DNA of 64,000 bases from Tragulus kanchil (GCA_022376925.1 JAIOJX010000028.1:72319001-72383000); one strand, 5' to 3'. Positions 34,037 to 46,976 are shown, numbered from the stretch's first letter. Numbers and translations are program-made. Notes: generated from the letters alone by a model not told the origin.

Positions 34037-36204
34037 AATACAGTCTTAGAGCCTCAAGACTCCTATCACATTTAATTCCAAATGGTGAGAATCTTGATGT
34101 CTGAACCAAGGGAAATCCCAGGAAAACTGCCAGCCATCATTAAAGATTTTATTCTACTTTATTTACTCTCTGGTGATCTTGCTTCTTATACAATTCTTAC
34201 ATGACACAGAGAAATAAACCAAAGAGAAAATCAATGAAGAACCCTGAGAAGGGAGTTAAAACATTGACGTTGTGGGCAAACCATAAAAGCTGCCTTAACT
34301 CACTGTGCTTCTATAAGGAGATATAAATAAGTCATTTCTCACTGTCTATTGTAAATTGTAAGCAAAAAGAACTTGTAGACCCAAAGTATTATCATATAAG
34401 GTCAGGTGGGGCCAAAAAGTATAAATCCACTGCTAAAAGCTTGTAATCAGCGAGCAGGCTGTTTCTTTGATCTGATCTTGAAATACACTTGGATGAAATA
34501 CATTTGGATGTTGCAGCATTTTAAGAGAGAGGTTGAAAAAGTGCTATCATTTCAATTTTAAATGAAGACAGAACATGTGAGTGGGGAGGATTCTCTGTGG
34601 AGAGACCTGTGAAGGGGCCTTCTAAGGCCATTTCTAGCTGTGTCTGTTCCTTCCTAGGTAAGTGAAAAGCTTCACTGATTCCAGAAGCTAACAATTCAGA
34701 CTGAATAAGCTGGGATGGGTGTGGGAAGGAGAGAAGTTGTAGAACAGAAAGGAAATGCTCTCAATTTTTCTAAAATTAAAAAGAAAGAAGTTTGTAAGAT
34801 AAAAAGTCAGTAGTATATAAAAGTTATTGAAATGTGTTGTTGACAACAAGCAGTTTTAAATGCTTATTATTAAAGTTCAAATAATGTTAATGGCATGATA
34901 TCACAGGTTCCAACGTGTTGGCGGCACAGCCATGAAAATGAGCAAGAACTTGGATGTTTTCTGCCTCAGAAGTCCTTAAAAGTTGGCTTTGCTCACACTG
35001 CATACTATTTAAGTTTGATAAGTGAAAAATCTCCAGATCCATCTTTGCCCTTCTTCTCTTAACACTGAAATTCCACACATATTCCTACTGATTCCACTCA
35101 GGCCAACACCCGCAGAATCTTGATAATACAGTCTTAGAGCCTCAAGACTCCTATCACATTTAATTCCAAATGGTGAGAATCTTGATGTCTGAACCAAGGG
35201 AAATCCCAGGAAAACTGCCAGCCATCATTAAAGATTTTATTCTACTTTATTTACTCTCTGGTGATCTTGCTTCTTATACAATTCTTACATGACACAGAGA
35301 AATAAACCAAAGAGAAAATCAATGAAGAACCCTGAGAAGGGAGTTAAAACATTGACGTTGTGGGCAAACCATAAAAGCTGCCTTAACTCACTGTGCTTCT
35401 ATAAGGAGATATAAATAAGTCATTTCTCACTGTCTATTGTAAATTGTAAGCAAAAAGAACTTGTAGACCCAAAGTATTATCATATAAGGTCAGGTGGGGC
35501 CAAAAAGTATAAATCCACTGCTAAAAGCTTGTAATCAGCGAGCAGGCTGTTTCTTTGATCTGTTCTTGAAATACACTTGGATGAAATACATTTGGATGTT
35601 GCAGCATTTTAAGAGAGAGGTTGAAAAAGTGGTATCATTTCAATTTTAAATGAAGACAGAACATGTGAGTGGGGAGGATTCTCTGTGGAGAGACCTGTGA
35701 AGGGGCCTTCTAAGGCCATTTCTAGCTGTGTCTGTTCCTTCCTAGGTAAGTGAAAAGCTTCACTGATTCCAGAAGCTAACAATTCAGACTGAATAAGCTG
35801 GGATGGGTGTGGGAAGGAGAGAAGTTGTAGAACAGAAAGGAAATGCTCTCAATTTTTCTAAAATTAAAAAGAAAGAAGTTTGTAAGATAAAAAGTCAGTA
35901 GTATATAAAAGTTATTGAAATGTGTTGTTGACAACAAGCAGTTTTAAATGCTTATTATTAAAGTTCAAATAATGTTAATGGCATGATATCACAGGTTCCA
36001 ACGTGTTGGCGGCACAGCCATGAAAATGAGCAAGAACTTGGATGTTTTCTGCCTCAGAAGTCCTTAAAAGTTGGCTTTGCTCACACTGCATACTATTTAA
36101 GTTTGATAAGTGAAAAATCTCCAGATCCATCTTTGCCCTTCTTCTCTTAACACTGAAATTCCACACATATTCCTACTGATTCCACTCAGGCCAACACCCG
36201 CAGA
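34037..36204. repeat. Direct duplication K (offset 1088)
   Basis: Positions 34037-35116 recur at 35125-36204. The content is OR2 downstream flank including the inverted copy described separately. Copies differ at single bases (gatctgatctt/gatctgttctt near 34480 and agtgctatc/agtggtatc near 34540). Confidence 0.95.
34358..34613 (-). repeat. Inverted copy of 36725-36985
   Basis: Read on the minus strand, this stretch matches 36725-36985 at roughly 80 percent, including actttttggccccacctg and tatatgataatactttgggt. Units 2 and 3 align on either side of it but unit 3 lacks it, so it is an inserted inverted duplication. Duplication K repeats it at about 35446-35701. Confidence 0.85.
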
Positions 36205-36365
36205 CAAATGACCAGTGCCTGTGATCTGTCAAACTCTAGTTGTTGATCCTGTCATCCTTCTTATATTTCCTTCTTTTCTGAACACACATGTCAGATTATT
36301 GCAAAAATAGGACTCTGACTCAGCCATAATGTTCTTCAATAACTTTTGAAGAATTGTGGTTGCTA

Positions 36366-36535
36366 CCAGATTGTAGGCATATGTGATATATGTATCTAGA
36401 CCTGTAGATATACATATGCATCATAATTATTTCTCATGTGTATATAGATTATATGATATATAAATAAAAGTAAAAATATTTGTATATATTGAAACATATG
36501 TATATATGTAGATCATATGATATATAAATACACTA
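36366..36535. repeat. TA/TATG-rich low-complexity tract
   Basis: Interspersed tatatg, tatata and catatg words make up an imperfect AT-rich microsatellite-like stretch. Unit 3 has a similar but shorter tract near 51500-51560. Confidence 0.6.
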
Positions 36536-36638
36536 TCTACCTATACTCCACCTAGAATTTATTCAGTCTGACATTATCTGAAGTCCTTTCAAATAAAACC
36601 ATAATTTAACTTTGCTTCATTTAGAAGGCTCTTCCCTC

Positions 36639-38959
36639 CACAATTCTCCTATGTTATACCCAAACAGAGCCTCTGAAAACCTTCTGGGCAAAGCCCTCTT
36701 TCTCCTTCAGGCTCATGCTTTTGGTCACACAGGTCTCTCAACAAAGAATCCTCCCCATTCACATGTTCTGTCTTCATTCAGACTTGAAATGATAACACTT
36801 GTTCAACATCTCTCTTAAAATGTTACAACTTGCCAGAAGCATTTCAAGAACAGATCAAAGAAACTAAGACTGCTCACTGATTTCAAGCTTCCAGCAGTAG
36901 ATTTACACTTTTTGGCCCCACCTGGCCTTATATGATAATACTTTGGGTCTACAAGTTCTTGACTACAATTTATGTCTTTCTCTCTTGTGCAGTAGGCAGC
37001 ACAGAAGCTTACACATATGAGGTCTTAAAGAGGAATCAATGAAATATTCGTAATATTCGTAATAGTAAAATGACTGACAGCACAAGTACATAGAATGTGA
37101 GTGGGGATCCCTCTGTTTCAACCTGGTAACGAGCCCAGAGAAATTACTGGGTCTGGACTGGCTGCTGCATGTCAGCTCATTTTTAAAAATTTCTTTACTA
37201 TGGATTATAAATATCACACACCTAAAGTGAGCAATTCTTCTTCTTATACCTAGGATTGCATCCAGGGATGGAGTCTGACAAAATATCTGGGAACAGCCTC
37301 CTATTTAAGAAATATGGATTAAAGAGTCAACTATTTAAACAAATAGCATTACATTATATTCCAGAGGGGTATATCACAATATTAGACCAGGTCATTCTTC
37401 TCATTTTAGTCTCTGCTGCATTCTCTCTAACTTATAGGATAAGGGAGTAGACTGATGATGTTCCAGTTGCTTTTGCTCTGCTCCCTAAAGAAGCATTTTA
37501 ATGGTGTGTGTCCATAGTTTCTTGATGATAGTTGCTGTCCAATGTTTCCAAGGTTCAGGTGGTTTCCTGTTAACCATGTGGACTTTTGCTTTTTTCATAC
37601 ATTGTAATGACCCAATGACCAACTGAAAGTACAGGCAACATGTATATATATCCACTTGTCATTAAGGACCTTTCCTACTGGATTTTTTTTTGAATGAGAA
37701 GTCTGATGTCAAATGATGAGTATATGAGTGGAGTATAACCTGTCCAAAGCTTGGTGAGTACAGAACAGACAGCTGGAGGCCTCCAAGAATCTCACAATTC
37801 TCCTATGTTATACCCAAATAGAGCCTCTGAAAACCTTCTGGGCAAAGCCCTCTTTCTCCTTCAGGCTCATGCTTTTGGTCACACAGGTCTCTCAACAAAG
37901 AATCCTCCCCATTCACATGTTCTGTCTTCATTCAGACTTGAAATGATAACACTTGTTCAACATCTCTCTTAAAATGTTACAACTTGCCAGAAGCATTTCA
38001 AGAACAGATCAAAGAAACTAAGACTGCTCACTGATTTCAAGCTTCCAGCAGTAGATTTACACTTTTTGGCCCCACCTGGCCTTATATGATAATACTTTGG
38101 GTCTACAAGTTCTTGGCTACAATTTATGTCTTTCTCTTTTGTGCAGTAGGCAGCACAGAAGCTTACACATATGAGGTCTTAAAGAGGAATCAATGAAATA
38201 TTCGTAATATTCGTAATAGTAAAATGACTGACAGCACAAGTACATAGAATGTGAGTGGGGATCCCTCTGTTTCAACCTGGTAACGAGCCCAGAGAAATTA
38301 CTGGGTCTGGACTGGCTGCTGCATGTCAGCTCATTTTTAAAAATTTCTTTACTATGGATTATAAATATCACACACCTAAAGTGAGCAATTCTTCTTCTTA
38401 TACCTAGGATTGCATCCAGGGATGGAGTCTGACAAAATATCTGGGAACAGCCTCCTATTTAAGAAATATGGATTAAAGAGTCAACTATTTAAACAAATAG
38501 CATTACATTATATTCCAGAGGGGTATATCACAATATTAGACCAGGTCATTCTTCTCATTTTAGTCTCTGCTGCATTCTCTCTAACTTATAGGATAAGGGA
38601 GTAGACTGATGATGTTCCAGTTGCTTTTGCTCTGCTCCCTAAAGAAGCATTTTAATGGTGTGTGTCCATAGTTTCTTGATGATAGTTGCTGTCCAATGTT
38701 TCCAAGGTTCAGGTGGTTTCCTGTTAACCATGTGGACTTTTGCTTTTTTCATACATTGTAATGACCCAATGACCAACTGAAAGTACAGGCAACATGTATA
38801 TATATCCACTTGTCATTAAGGACCTTTCCTACTGGATTTTTTTTTTTGAATGAGAAGTCTGATGTCAAATGATGAGTATATGAGTGGAGTATAACCTGTC
38901 AAGTCTTAAATTAGCTTGGTGAGTACAGAACAGACAGCTGGAGGCCTCCAAGAATCTCA
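36639..38959. repeat. Direct duplication L (offset 1154)
   Basis: Positions 36639-37792 recur from 37793. The content is unit 2 downstream DNA. Near its end copy 1 lacks some bases that copy 2 keeps (cctgtccaaagcttgg versus a longer cctgtcaagtcttaaattag form). Confidence 0.95.
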
Positions 38960-40697
38960 GACCTCTTTGTAGCCTTCTTGTGCAGAGGTAAGGGCTATAG
39001 ATTCCTTTGCTCTGTTTTGACCTTCAGTACAATCCCAAGTGCTTTATGCCTTCCAGAAGTTACCAAAATCCCTAGTCAAATGATGCAATCTCTCTCACCT
39101 GTGATCATTTTGTAGATTATTTTTGTCATTTCAGTTGCATGTTAGGAAAGTGGTAAAAGATATACCTGTGAAATATTCACACCTTGAAAAAGGTATTCTG
39201 CTGATCCTTTTAAAAGGAAACTAAGAAACTCAGTCTGTACTATTTACCAGTTATTTAGATATACAGAATGGTATCATTCTGCAAAATTCACCAGCTGTCT
39301 GGAACACTGCTGATGCTGGCTTAAATTATTCCTTGGAATAAAATAATACACTTCAGACTCTGTTTATCATGAAAGTGCATTCATTGTCTGGAGAGGAAAA
39401 CAAATTCAGAAGTCGTCTACCCTTATATACATGCAAATATGATTTTTCTCATCACCTCAGAATATCTTTGCTGAGTGACACATACTGTTCAGGAGATGGT
39501 GGATAACATTACTCTGGGCTGTGTTCAAAGAAGCATCAGGATTAGATTATATAAAAACAAATGCCAATCAAAACTTGAACTGTGCAACTAAGTCTGGCTG
39601 TTGAGTAACTTTGGCCATTCAGGATTAGATTATTCTCATTTTAGTCTCTGCTGCATTCTCTCTAACTTATAGGATAAGGGAGTAGACTGATGATGTTCCA
39701 GTTGCTTTTGCTCTGCTCCCTAAAGAAGCATTTTAATGGTGTGTGTCCATAGTTTCTTGATGATAGTTGCTGTCCAATGTTTCCAAGGTTCAGGTGGTTT
39801 CCTGTTAACCATGTGGACTTTTGCTTTTTTCATACATTGTAATGACCCAATGACCAACTGAAAGTACAGGCAACATGTATATATATCCACTTGTCATTAA
39901 GGACCTTTCCTACTGGATTTTTTTTTTTTGAATGAGAAGTCTGATGTCAAATGATGAGTATATGAGTGGAGTATAACCTGTCAAGTCTTAAATTAGCTTG
40001 GTGAGTACAGAACAGACAGCTGGAGGCCTCCAAGAATCTCAGACCTCTTTGTAGCCTTCTTGTGCAGAGGTAAGGGCTATAGATTCCTTTGCTCTGTTTT
40101 GACCTTCAGTACAATCCCAAGTGCTTTATGTCTTCCAGAAGTTACCAAAATCCCTAGTCAAATGATGCAATCTCTCTCACCTGTGATCATTTTGTAGATT
40201 ATTTTTGTCATTTCAGTTGCATGTTAGGAAAGTGGTAAAAGATATACCTGTGAAATATTCACACCTTGAAAAAGGTATTCTGCTGATCCTTTTAAAAGGA
40301 AACTAAGAAACTCAGTCTGTACTATTTACCAGTTATTTAGATATACAGAATGGTATCATTCTGCAAAATTCACCAGCTGTCTGGAACACTGCTGATGCTG
40401 GCTTAAATTATTCCTTGGAATAAAATAATACACTTCAGACTCTGTTTATCATGAAAGTGCATTCATTGTCTGGAGAGGAAAACAAATTCAGAAGTCGTCT
40501 ACCCTTATATACATGCAAATATGATTTTTCTCATCACCTCAGAATATCTTTGCTGAGTGACACATACTGTTCAGGAGATGGTGGATAACATTACTCTGGG
40601 CTGTGTTCAAAGAAGCATCAGGATTAGATTATATAAAAACAAATGCCAATCAAAACTTGAACTGTGCAACTAAGTCTGGCTGTTGAGTAACTTTGGC
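38550..40697. repeat. Direct duplication M (offset 1081)
   Basis: Positions 38550-39630 recur from 39631. It overlaps duplication L, so the tract with gaggataagg-like sequence occurs three times (37434, 38588 and 39669). The T-run near 37682, 38836 and 39919 has a different length in each copy. Confidence 0.95.
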
Positions 40698-40769
40698 AAC
40701 ACATGATTTAGGACATGTGAAAATCTCTTTGGCATATGATTTCTCTTTCATTGTTTTTGTTCTTTAAAA

Positions 40770-40870
40770 ACAATGGTTCTCAAATTCAATGGGCATCAGA
40801 ATCACCAGGAGAATTTAAAGAAAGAGATCGATGGCTGTCATTAGTAGAGTTTCTGATTCACTCATGTTAA
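40770..40870 (+). mobile_element. MER5-like DNA transposon remnant
   Basis: The words aatggttctcaaattc, gcatcagaatcaccagg and gagtttctgattcac resemble MER5-type nonautonomous hAT elements. Related sequence is present in the other two units. This is a by-eye family guess. Confidence 0.4.
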
Positions 40871-40904
40871 TGCTATTGTTTGGAGTACACAACGCACATC
40901 ATTC

Positions 40905-41160
40905 TTTGGGACTGAAGGTTGGTCTCCCCCAAAATTCCTATGCACAAGCCCTAGTCCCTCTAATGCAGTGGTATATAGAGTGGAGTCTTTGGGAGGTAAT
41001 TAGTCTTAGATTAGGTCATAAGGTTAAGGCTTTCATGATGGGATTAGTCCCCTTAGTAGAGGAAGAGAGAAGAGAGCTATCTTTCTCAGAAGAATACTCA
41101 ATTAGGAAAGACCACGTGAGATGGCAGCCTGCTACCAGCCAGGAAGCAAGCTCTCACTAT
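40905..41160 (+). mobile_element. MaLR/MLT1-like LTR remnant
   Basis: Words such as aaaattcctatgcacaagcc, tttgggaggtaattag, tcatgatgggattagtcccc and the late accaggaagcaagctctcac resemble an old mammalian LTR of the ERVL-MaLR group. No internal retroviral sequence is attached. A second copy at about 42084-42339 comes from duplication N. Confidence 0.5.
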
Positions 41161-41199
41161 GTACAATATCTGATGGCCCATTGTGCTTGAGCTTCTCAA

Positions 41200-41315
41200 G
41201 GGGTGTGGCAAACCACTCCACTATTCTGGCCTGGAGAATCCCATGGAGGGAGAAGCCTGGTGGGCTAAAGTCCACGGGGTTATGAAGAGTTGGACATAAC
41301 AGAAGCGACTTGGCA
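41200..41315 (+). mobile_element. Bov-tA tail / BovB 3'-end fragment
   Basis: It contains ggcaaaccactccactattc, ggcctggagaatcccatgg and gttggacataacagaagcga, the shared SINE/BovB tail. The head is missing. A second copy at about 42379-42494 comes from duplication N. Confidence 0.8.
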
Positions 41316-42892
41316 CGGAGCCTCTTTGATCCTATGGAACTGGGATGAGAGTGCCCGTTACATGGTAGGACTGACTTTCCTGCAGTTAGAATTTGGAGGG
41401 AATCTAAAACACTGGTCTCATTAAACTCAAGTGTACTTAGGTCAGACAAGGCCATACTACACAAAGTTCTCAGAGTACCAAAATTTACAAATAGGCTGGA
41501 GTTTGTATAAACATGTCAGCTGTGTCCCCTGTGTTGGAAAGTACTGGCCTAAAGTACAATTTCAACTATGAGAACTGGAACTATCTACAATGACTACTGC
41601 TTGTAATTCCAGAGTCCGTAATGTCCTATAGAATGACATGGATTTCTCATGCATGTCTAAGTCCTCAATGCCCAGAAGAACAGCTTAGCTTTGTCCTAAT
41701 GAGATTCCATGAATACTATCAGGGGAATTTTATTTATCCACTCCTTCCACTTCTGGCAAAAGCACACAGTCCTACAGTGGGTTATGCTTGTGTACATTTT
41801 TTATTTAATAAACAACGCTTTCCTAAGCCTGCATAATTAAGCCTTCAAAATGAATCAGTGTATAAAAGTGCTGCCTGAGTTATTCTCACGCCAGTGCTCC
41901 CAGCTTCCTTTGGCATATGATTTCTCTTTCATTGTTTTGTTCTTTAAAACAATGGTTCTCAAATTCAATGGGCATCAGAATCACCAGGAGAATTTAAAGA
42001 AAGAGATCGATGGCTGTCATTAGTAGAGTTTCTGATTCACTCATGTTAATGCTATTGTTTGGAGTACACAACGCACATCATTCTTTGGGACTGAAGGTTG
42101 GTCTCCCCCAAAATTCCTATGCACAAGCCCTAGTCCCTCTAATGCAGTGGTATATAGAGTGGAGTCTTTGGGAGGTAATTAGTCTTAGATTAGGTCATAA
42201 GGTTAAGGCTTTCATGATGGGATTAGTCCCCTTAGTAGAGGATGAGAGAAGAGAGCTATCTTTCTCAGAAGAATACTCAATTAGGAAAGACCACGTGAGA
42301 TGGCAGCCTGCTACCAGCCAGGAAGCAAGCTCTCACTATGTACAATATCTGATGGCCCATTGTGCTTGAGCTTCTCAAGGGGTGTGGCAAACCACTCCAC
42401 TATTCTGGCCTGGAGAATCCCATGGAGGGAGAAGCCTGGTGGGCTAAAGTCCACGGGGTTATGAAGAGTTGGACATAACAGAAGCGACTTGGCACGGAGC
42501 CTCTTTGATCCTATGGAACTGGGATGAGAGTGCCCGTTACATGCTAGGACTGACTTTCCTGCAGTTAGAATTTGGAGGGAATCTAAAACACTGGTCTCAT
42601 TAAACTCAAGTGTACTTAGGTCAGACAAGGCCATACTACACAAAGTTCTCAGAGTACCAAAATTTACAAATAGGCTGGAGTTTGTATAAACATGTCAGCT
42701 GTGTCCCCTGTGTTGGAAAGTACTGGCCTAAAGTACAATTTCAACTATGAGAACTGGAACTATCTACAATGACTACTGCTTGTAATTCCAGAGTCCGTAA
42801 TGTCCTATAGAATGACATGGATTTCTCATGCATGTCTAAGTCCTCAATGCCCAGAAGAACAGCTTAGCTTTGTCCTAATGAGATTCCATGAA

Positions 42893-45045
42893 TACTATCA
42901 GGGGAATTTTATTTATCCACTCCTTCCACTTCTGGCAAAAGCACACAGTCCTACAGTGGGTTATGCTTGTGTACATTTTTTATTTAATAAACAACGCTTT
43001 CCTAAGCCTGCATAATTAAGCCTTCAAAATGAATCAGTGTATAAAAGTGCTGCCTGAGTTATTCTCACGCCAGTGCTCCCAGCTTCCTTCAGAAAATCAA
43101 ACTGACAATTCCTTAACCAATATTGGTAAGACAGTATAATTTCTATAATACTCACTATTTTCCATGGAAAGTTAAAATACTGTTAAACTTGTAATAGTAA
43201 TTTTGATTTGGTTTACGAGATGTCAAAACAGGCAGTTGAAAATGGAAAACAAACAGTAAATAATCAGTATGTTTTGTTATTAAAAGTGAAATTTGGATAA
43301 GTGAAACAGCTCTAAGACTATCTTATACCCTTTAATGATATGCAAGTCTCTGTCCTCTTTTCCTGCTTCTTGTTTTTAAAAATTATCTATTCATTTCTTT
43401 TAGGTTGTGCTGAATTTTCGCTGTTGTGCACAAGCTTTCTCTTGTTGGAGTGAGCAGGGAATACTCTGGTTGTGGTACATGGGATTCTCATTGCAGTGGT
43501 CTCTCTTGTTGCAGAGCAAGGGCTCGGACCCATGCCTTAGGAGATGGATTCTTAACCTCTGGAACACCAGGGAAATCTTTTCTGCTTTTTGTTCTGTTTT
43601 CACTCAAATCTGCCTTTCCACTCCTTTATCCTCCTTCTTCTTAACCTCTGCCTCTCTCTCTTGACAACTTTCAAGATACCATTCTATAAGAAAGAAAATC
43701 CGCATCTGTTATCTATGTCTTGAATAGTCTATTTTATTTTCCTCACTGCAGTTTTGCTTACTTTCCCATTCATTTCTCCTATCCTACAGCCCCTGCTCTG
43801 TCACAAAATGCAAACTACTCTCACTAAAGCCATCAGAAGTCTCAATTCTCACACTCAGTAATCTCTTGTTCACTCCTATTCCTACAAGAGCATTCACTTT
43901 GCTCTAGAAACTGTATTTCCCCTTGTTCTTGTATGTTTTCCTCTATTTAAGTTCCCCAGTCTCAGCTTTTACTATCAGGGAATTTTATTTATCCACTCCT
44001 TCCACTTCTGGCAAAAGCACACAGTCCTACAGTGGGTTATGCTTGTGTACATTTTTTATTTAATAAACAACGCTTTCCTAAGCCTGCATAATTAAGCCTT
44101 CAAAATGAATCAGTGTATAAAAGTGCTGCCTGAGTTATTCTCACGCCAGTGCTCCCAGCTTCCTTCAGAAAATCAAACTGACAATTCCTTAACCAATATT
44201 GGTAAGACAGTATAATTTCTATAATACTCACTATTTTCCATGGAAAGTTAAAATACTGTTAAACTTGTAATAGTAATTTTGATTTGGTTTACGAGATGTC
44301 AAAACAGGCAGTTGAAAATGGAAAACAAACAGTAAATAATCAGTATGTTTTGTTATTAAAAGTGAAATTTGGATAAGTGAAACAGCTCTAAGACTATCTT
44401 ATACCCTTTAATGATATGCAAGTCTCTGTCCTCTTTTCCTGCTTCTTGTTTTTAAAAATTATCTATTCATTTCTTTTAGGTTGTGCTGAATTTTCGCTGT
44501 TGTGCACAAGCTTTCTCTTGTTGGAGTGAGCAGGGAATACTCTGGTTGTGGTACATGGGATTCTCATTGCAGTGGTCTCTCTTGTTGCAGAGCAAGGGCT
44601 CGGACCCATGCCTTAGGAGATGGATTCTTAACCACTGGAACACCAGGGAAATCTTTTCTGCTTTTTGTTCTGTTTTCACTCAAATCTGCCTTTCCACTCC
44701 TTTATCCTCCTTCTTCTTAACCTCTGCCTCTCTCTCTTGACAACTTTCAAGATACCATTCTATAAGAAAGAAAATCCGCATCTGTTATCTATGTCTTGAA
44801 TAGTCTATTTTATTTTCCTCACTGCAGTTTTGCTTACTTTCCCATTCATTTCTCCTATCCTACAGCCCCTGCTCTGTCACAAAATGCAAACTACTCTCAC
44901 TAAAGCCATCAGAAGTCTCAATTCTCACACTCAGTAATCTCTTGTTCACTCCTATTCCTACAAGAGCATTCACTTTGCTCTAGAAACTGTATTTCCCCTT
45001 GTTCTTGTATGTTTTCCTCTATTTAAGTTCCCCAGTCTCAGCTTT
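42893..45045. repeat. Direct duplication O (offset 1076-1077)
   Basis: Positions 42893-43969 recur from 43970 and overlap duplication N, so the ttatttatccactcc tract occurs three times (41728, 42909 and 43985). There is one substitution at taacctctgg/taaccactgg (43555/44631). Confidence 0.95.
43404..43576 (-). mobile_element. tRNA-derived SINE, antisense
   Basis: The antisense body has ttgtgctgaattttcgctgt, ggattctcattgcagtggtc, gcaagggctcggacccatg and ends in acaccagggaaatc. It sits exactly where unit 3 lacks sequence present in the other units. A second copy lies at about 44480-44652. Confidence 0.82.
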
Positions 45046-46976
45046 TCAATTTCCTCCTGTTTTTTGGATCACTTTGCTCAGAAGCCTTTACTGACCTTTT
45101 CTTTTTTTTCCCTTTTGTGGGAGTCAAAGCTCTGGATTACAAGATAAAATGACTTAACTGAATGGAAACTGGTTCTAACAAATAAATGCTCAAGAAGTTG
45201 CTGAAATCCACCGGAGAAATGGGCAGGGATACAAAATAAGAAGGTAAAACAGTCAATGGCTGGAATCATATCCCAGTGCTATGTCAGTAAGGGCTGCTGT
45301 CATTGCTACTGAGCTTGAATGCTACAACTCACAATGAGAACGCCACTGTTGTGGGTGCAGAATGCATTTTCTAGGGTCACGATATGAGCCCTCGGTTCAC
45401 TTCGAACCAAAATATCTTCTGTTCATACTTGACATTTTGCTCCCTTCTTCATATTTGAAATCCAGTGTAGCTAAATTTTAGCAGCTAACCATAGATCTAT
45501 TTCCCTCAGTCTAGGAAAAGTCAGTTTCTAGGACTACTGGCTTCTAGACTGAGCAACTTTTGTCTGCTACCAAGACATGTTTAATAGAAAAGATGATCAG
45601 GTGTTGTCCATCTCATAAATGATGCCTATCCATTTTCTATCATTTTAATATAACTTTGTCACTATTATTTTCATGCTTTCTTATTTTACCATGATGAATC
45701 CTATCCACTGAGTTAGTCTTATATACCATATTTCAGTCATCTCAATGAATCCCAAGTCATGATTTCTATTAAGTCCTTATTGAAACATACCACTAAGTTT
45801 ATGTCATCTAGATGTTCAGAGATTGCCTCTTGCATTGCAAAAACTAGCCTCTATATCTGAGTTCTCAATCCCCAAGAAAATCCGCATCTGTTATCTATGT
45901 CTTGAATAGTCTATTTTATTTTCCTCACTGCAGTTTTGCTTACTTTCCCATTCATTTCTCCTATCCTACAGCCCCTGCTCTGTCACAAAATGCAAACTAC
46001 TCTCACTAAAGCCATCAGAAGTCTCAATTCTCACACTCAGTAATCTCTTGTTCACTCCTATTCCTACAAGAGCATTCACTTTGCTCTAGAAACTGTATTT
46101 CCCTTGTTCTTGTATGTTTTCCTCTATTTAAGTTCCCCAGTCTCAGCTTTTCAATTTCCTCCTGTTTTTTGGATCACTTTGCTCAGAAGCCTTTACTGAC
46201 CTTTTCTTTTTTTTCCCTTTTGTGGGAGTCAAAGCTCTGGATTACAAGATAAAATGACTTAACTGAATGGAAACTGGTTCTAACAAATAAATGCTCAAGA
46301 AGTTGCTGAAATCCACCGGAGAAATGGGCAGGGATACAAAATAAGAAGGTAAAACAGTCAATGGCTGGAATCATATCCCAGTGCTATGTCAGTAAGGGCT
46401 GCTGTCATTGCTACTGAGCTTGAATGCTACAACTCACAATGAGAACGCCACTGTTGTGGGTGCAGAATGCATTTTCTAGGGTCACGATATGAGCCCTCGG
46501 TTCACTTCGAACCAAAATATCTTCTGTTCATACTTGACATTTTGCTCCCTTCTTCATATTTGAAATCCAGTGTAGCTAAATTTTAGCAGCTAACCATAGA
46601 TCTATTTCCCTCAGTCTAGGAAAAGTCAGTTTCTAGGACTACTGGCTTCTAGACTGAGCAACTTTTGTCTGCTACCAAGACATGTTTAATAGAAAAGATG
46701 ATCAGGTGTTGTCCATCTCATAAATGATGCCTATCCATTTTCTATCATTTTAATATAACTTTGTCACTATTATTTTCATGCTTTCTTATTTTACCATGAT
46801 GAATCCTATCCACTGAGTTAGTCTTATATACCATATTTCAGTCATCTCAATGAATCCCAAGTCATGATTTCTATTAAGTCCTTATTGAAACATACCACTA
46901 AGTTTATGTCATCTAGATGTTCAGAGATTGCCTCTTGCATTGCAAAAACTAGCCTCTATATCTGAGTTCTCAATCC
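44768..46976. repeat. Direct duplication P (offset 1105-1106)
   Basis: Positions 44768-45873 recur from 45874 and overlap duplication O, giving a third copy of gaaaatccgcatctg (43690, 44769 and 45876). One C is lost in tatttccccttg/tatttcccttg. Confidence 0.95.

Larger units (their letters stand above)
25175..41200 (+). repeat. Paralogous segment, unit 2 (carries OR2)
   Basis: It begins with caaaattcatcgataaactg, the counterpart of 41480 in unit 3. The upstream part parallels unit 1 (cagcaggaattccaggg at 26476 against 1530). The downstream part (34000-40700) parallels 50150-55620 in unit 3. It closes with a MER5-like remnant that all three units share (9600, 40770 and 57265). The stretches 25175-28890, 34080-40760 and similar interiors hold no recognisable gene. 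Confidence 0.75.
40727..43088. repeat. Direct duplication N (offset 1179-1181)
   Basis: Positions 40727-41907 recur from 41908. It spans the unit 2/3 boundary with an LTR remnant and a BovB-type tail. There are two substitutions: gaggaagag/gaggatgag near 41063/42242 and catggtagg/catgctagg near 41361/42540. Confidence 0.95.

Noticed and set aside
40831..41190. 119-codon open frame, duplicated at 42010
   Set aside because: It spans an LTR-like remnant and a MER5-like piece. The frame is kept in the second copy only because the copy is nearly identical, so this is not evidence of selection.
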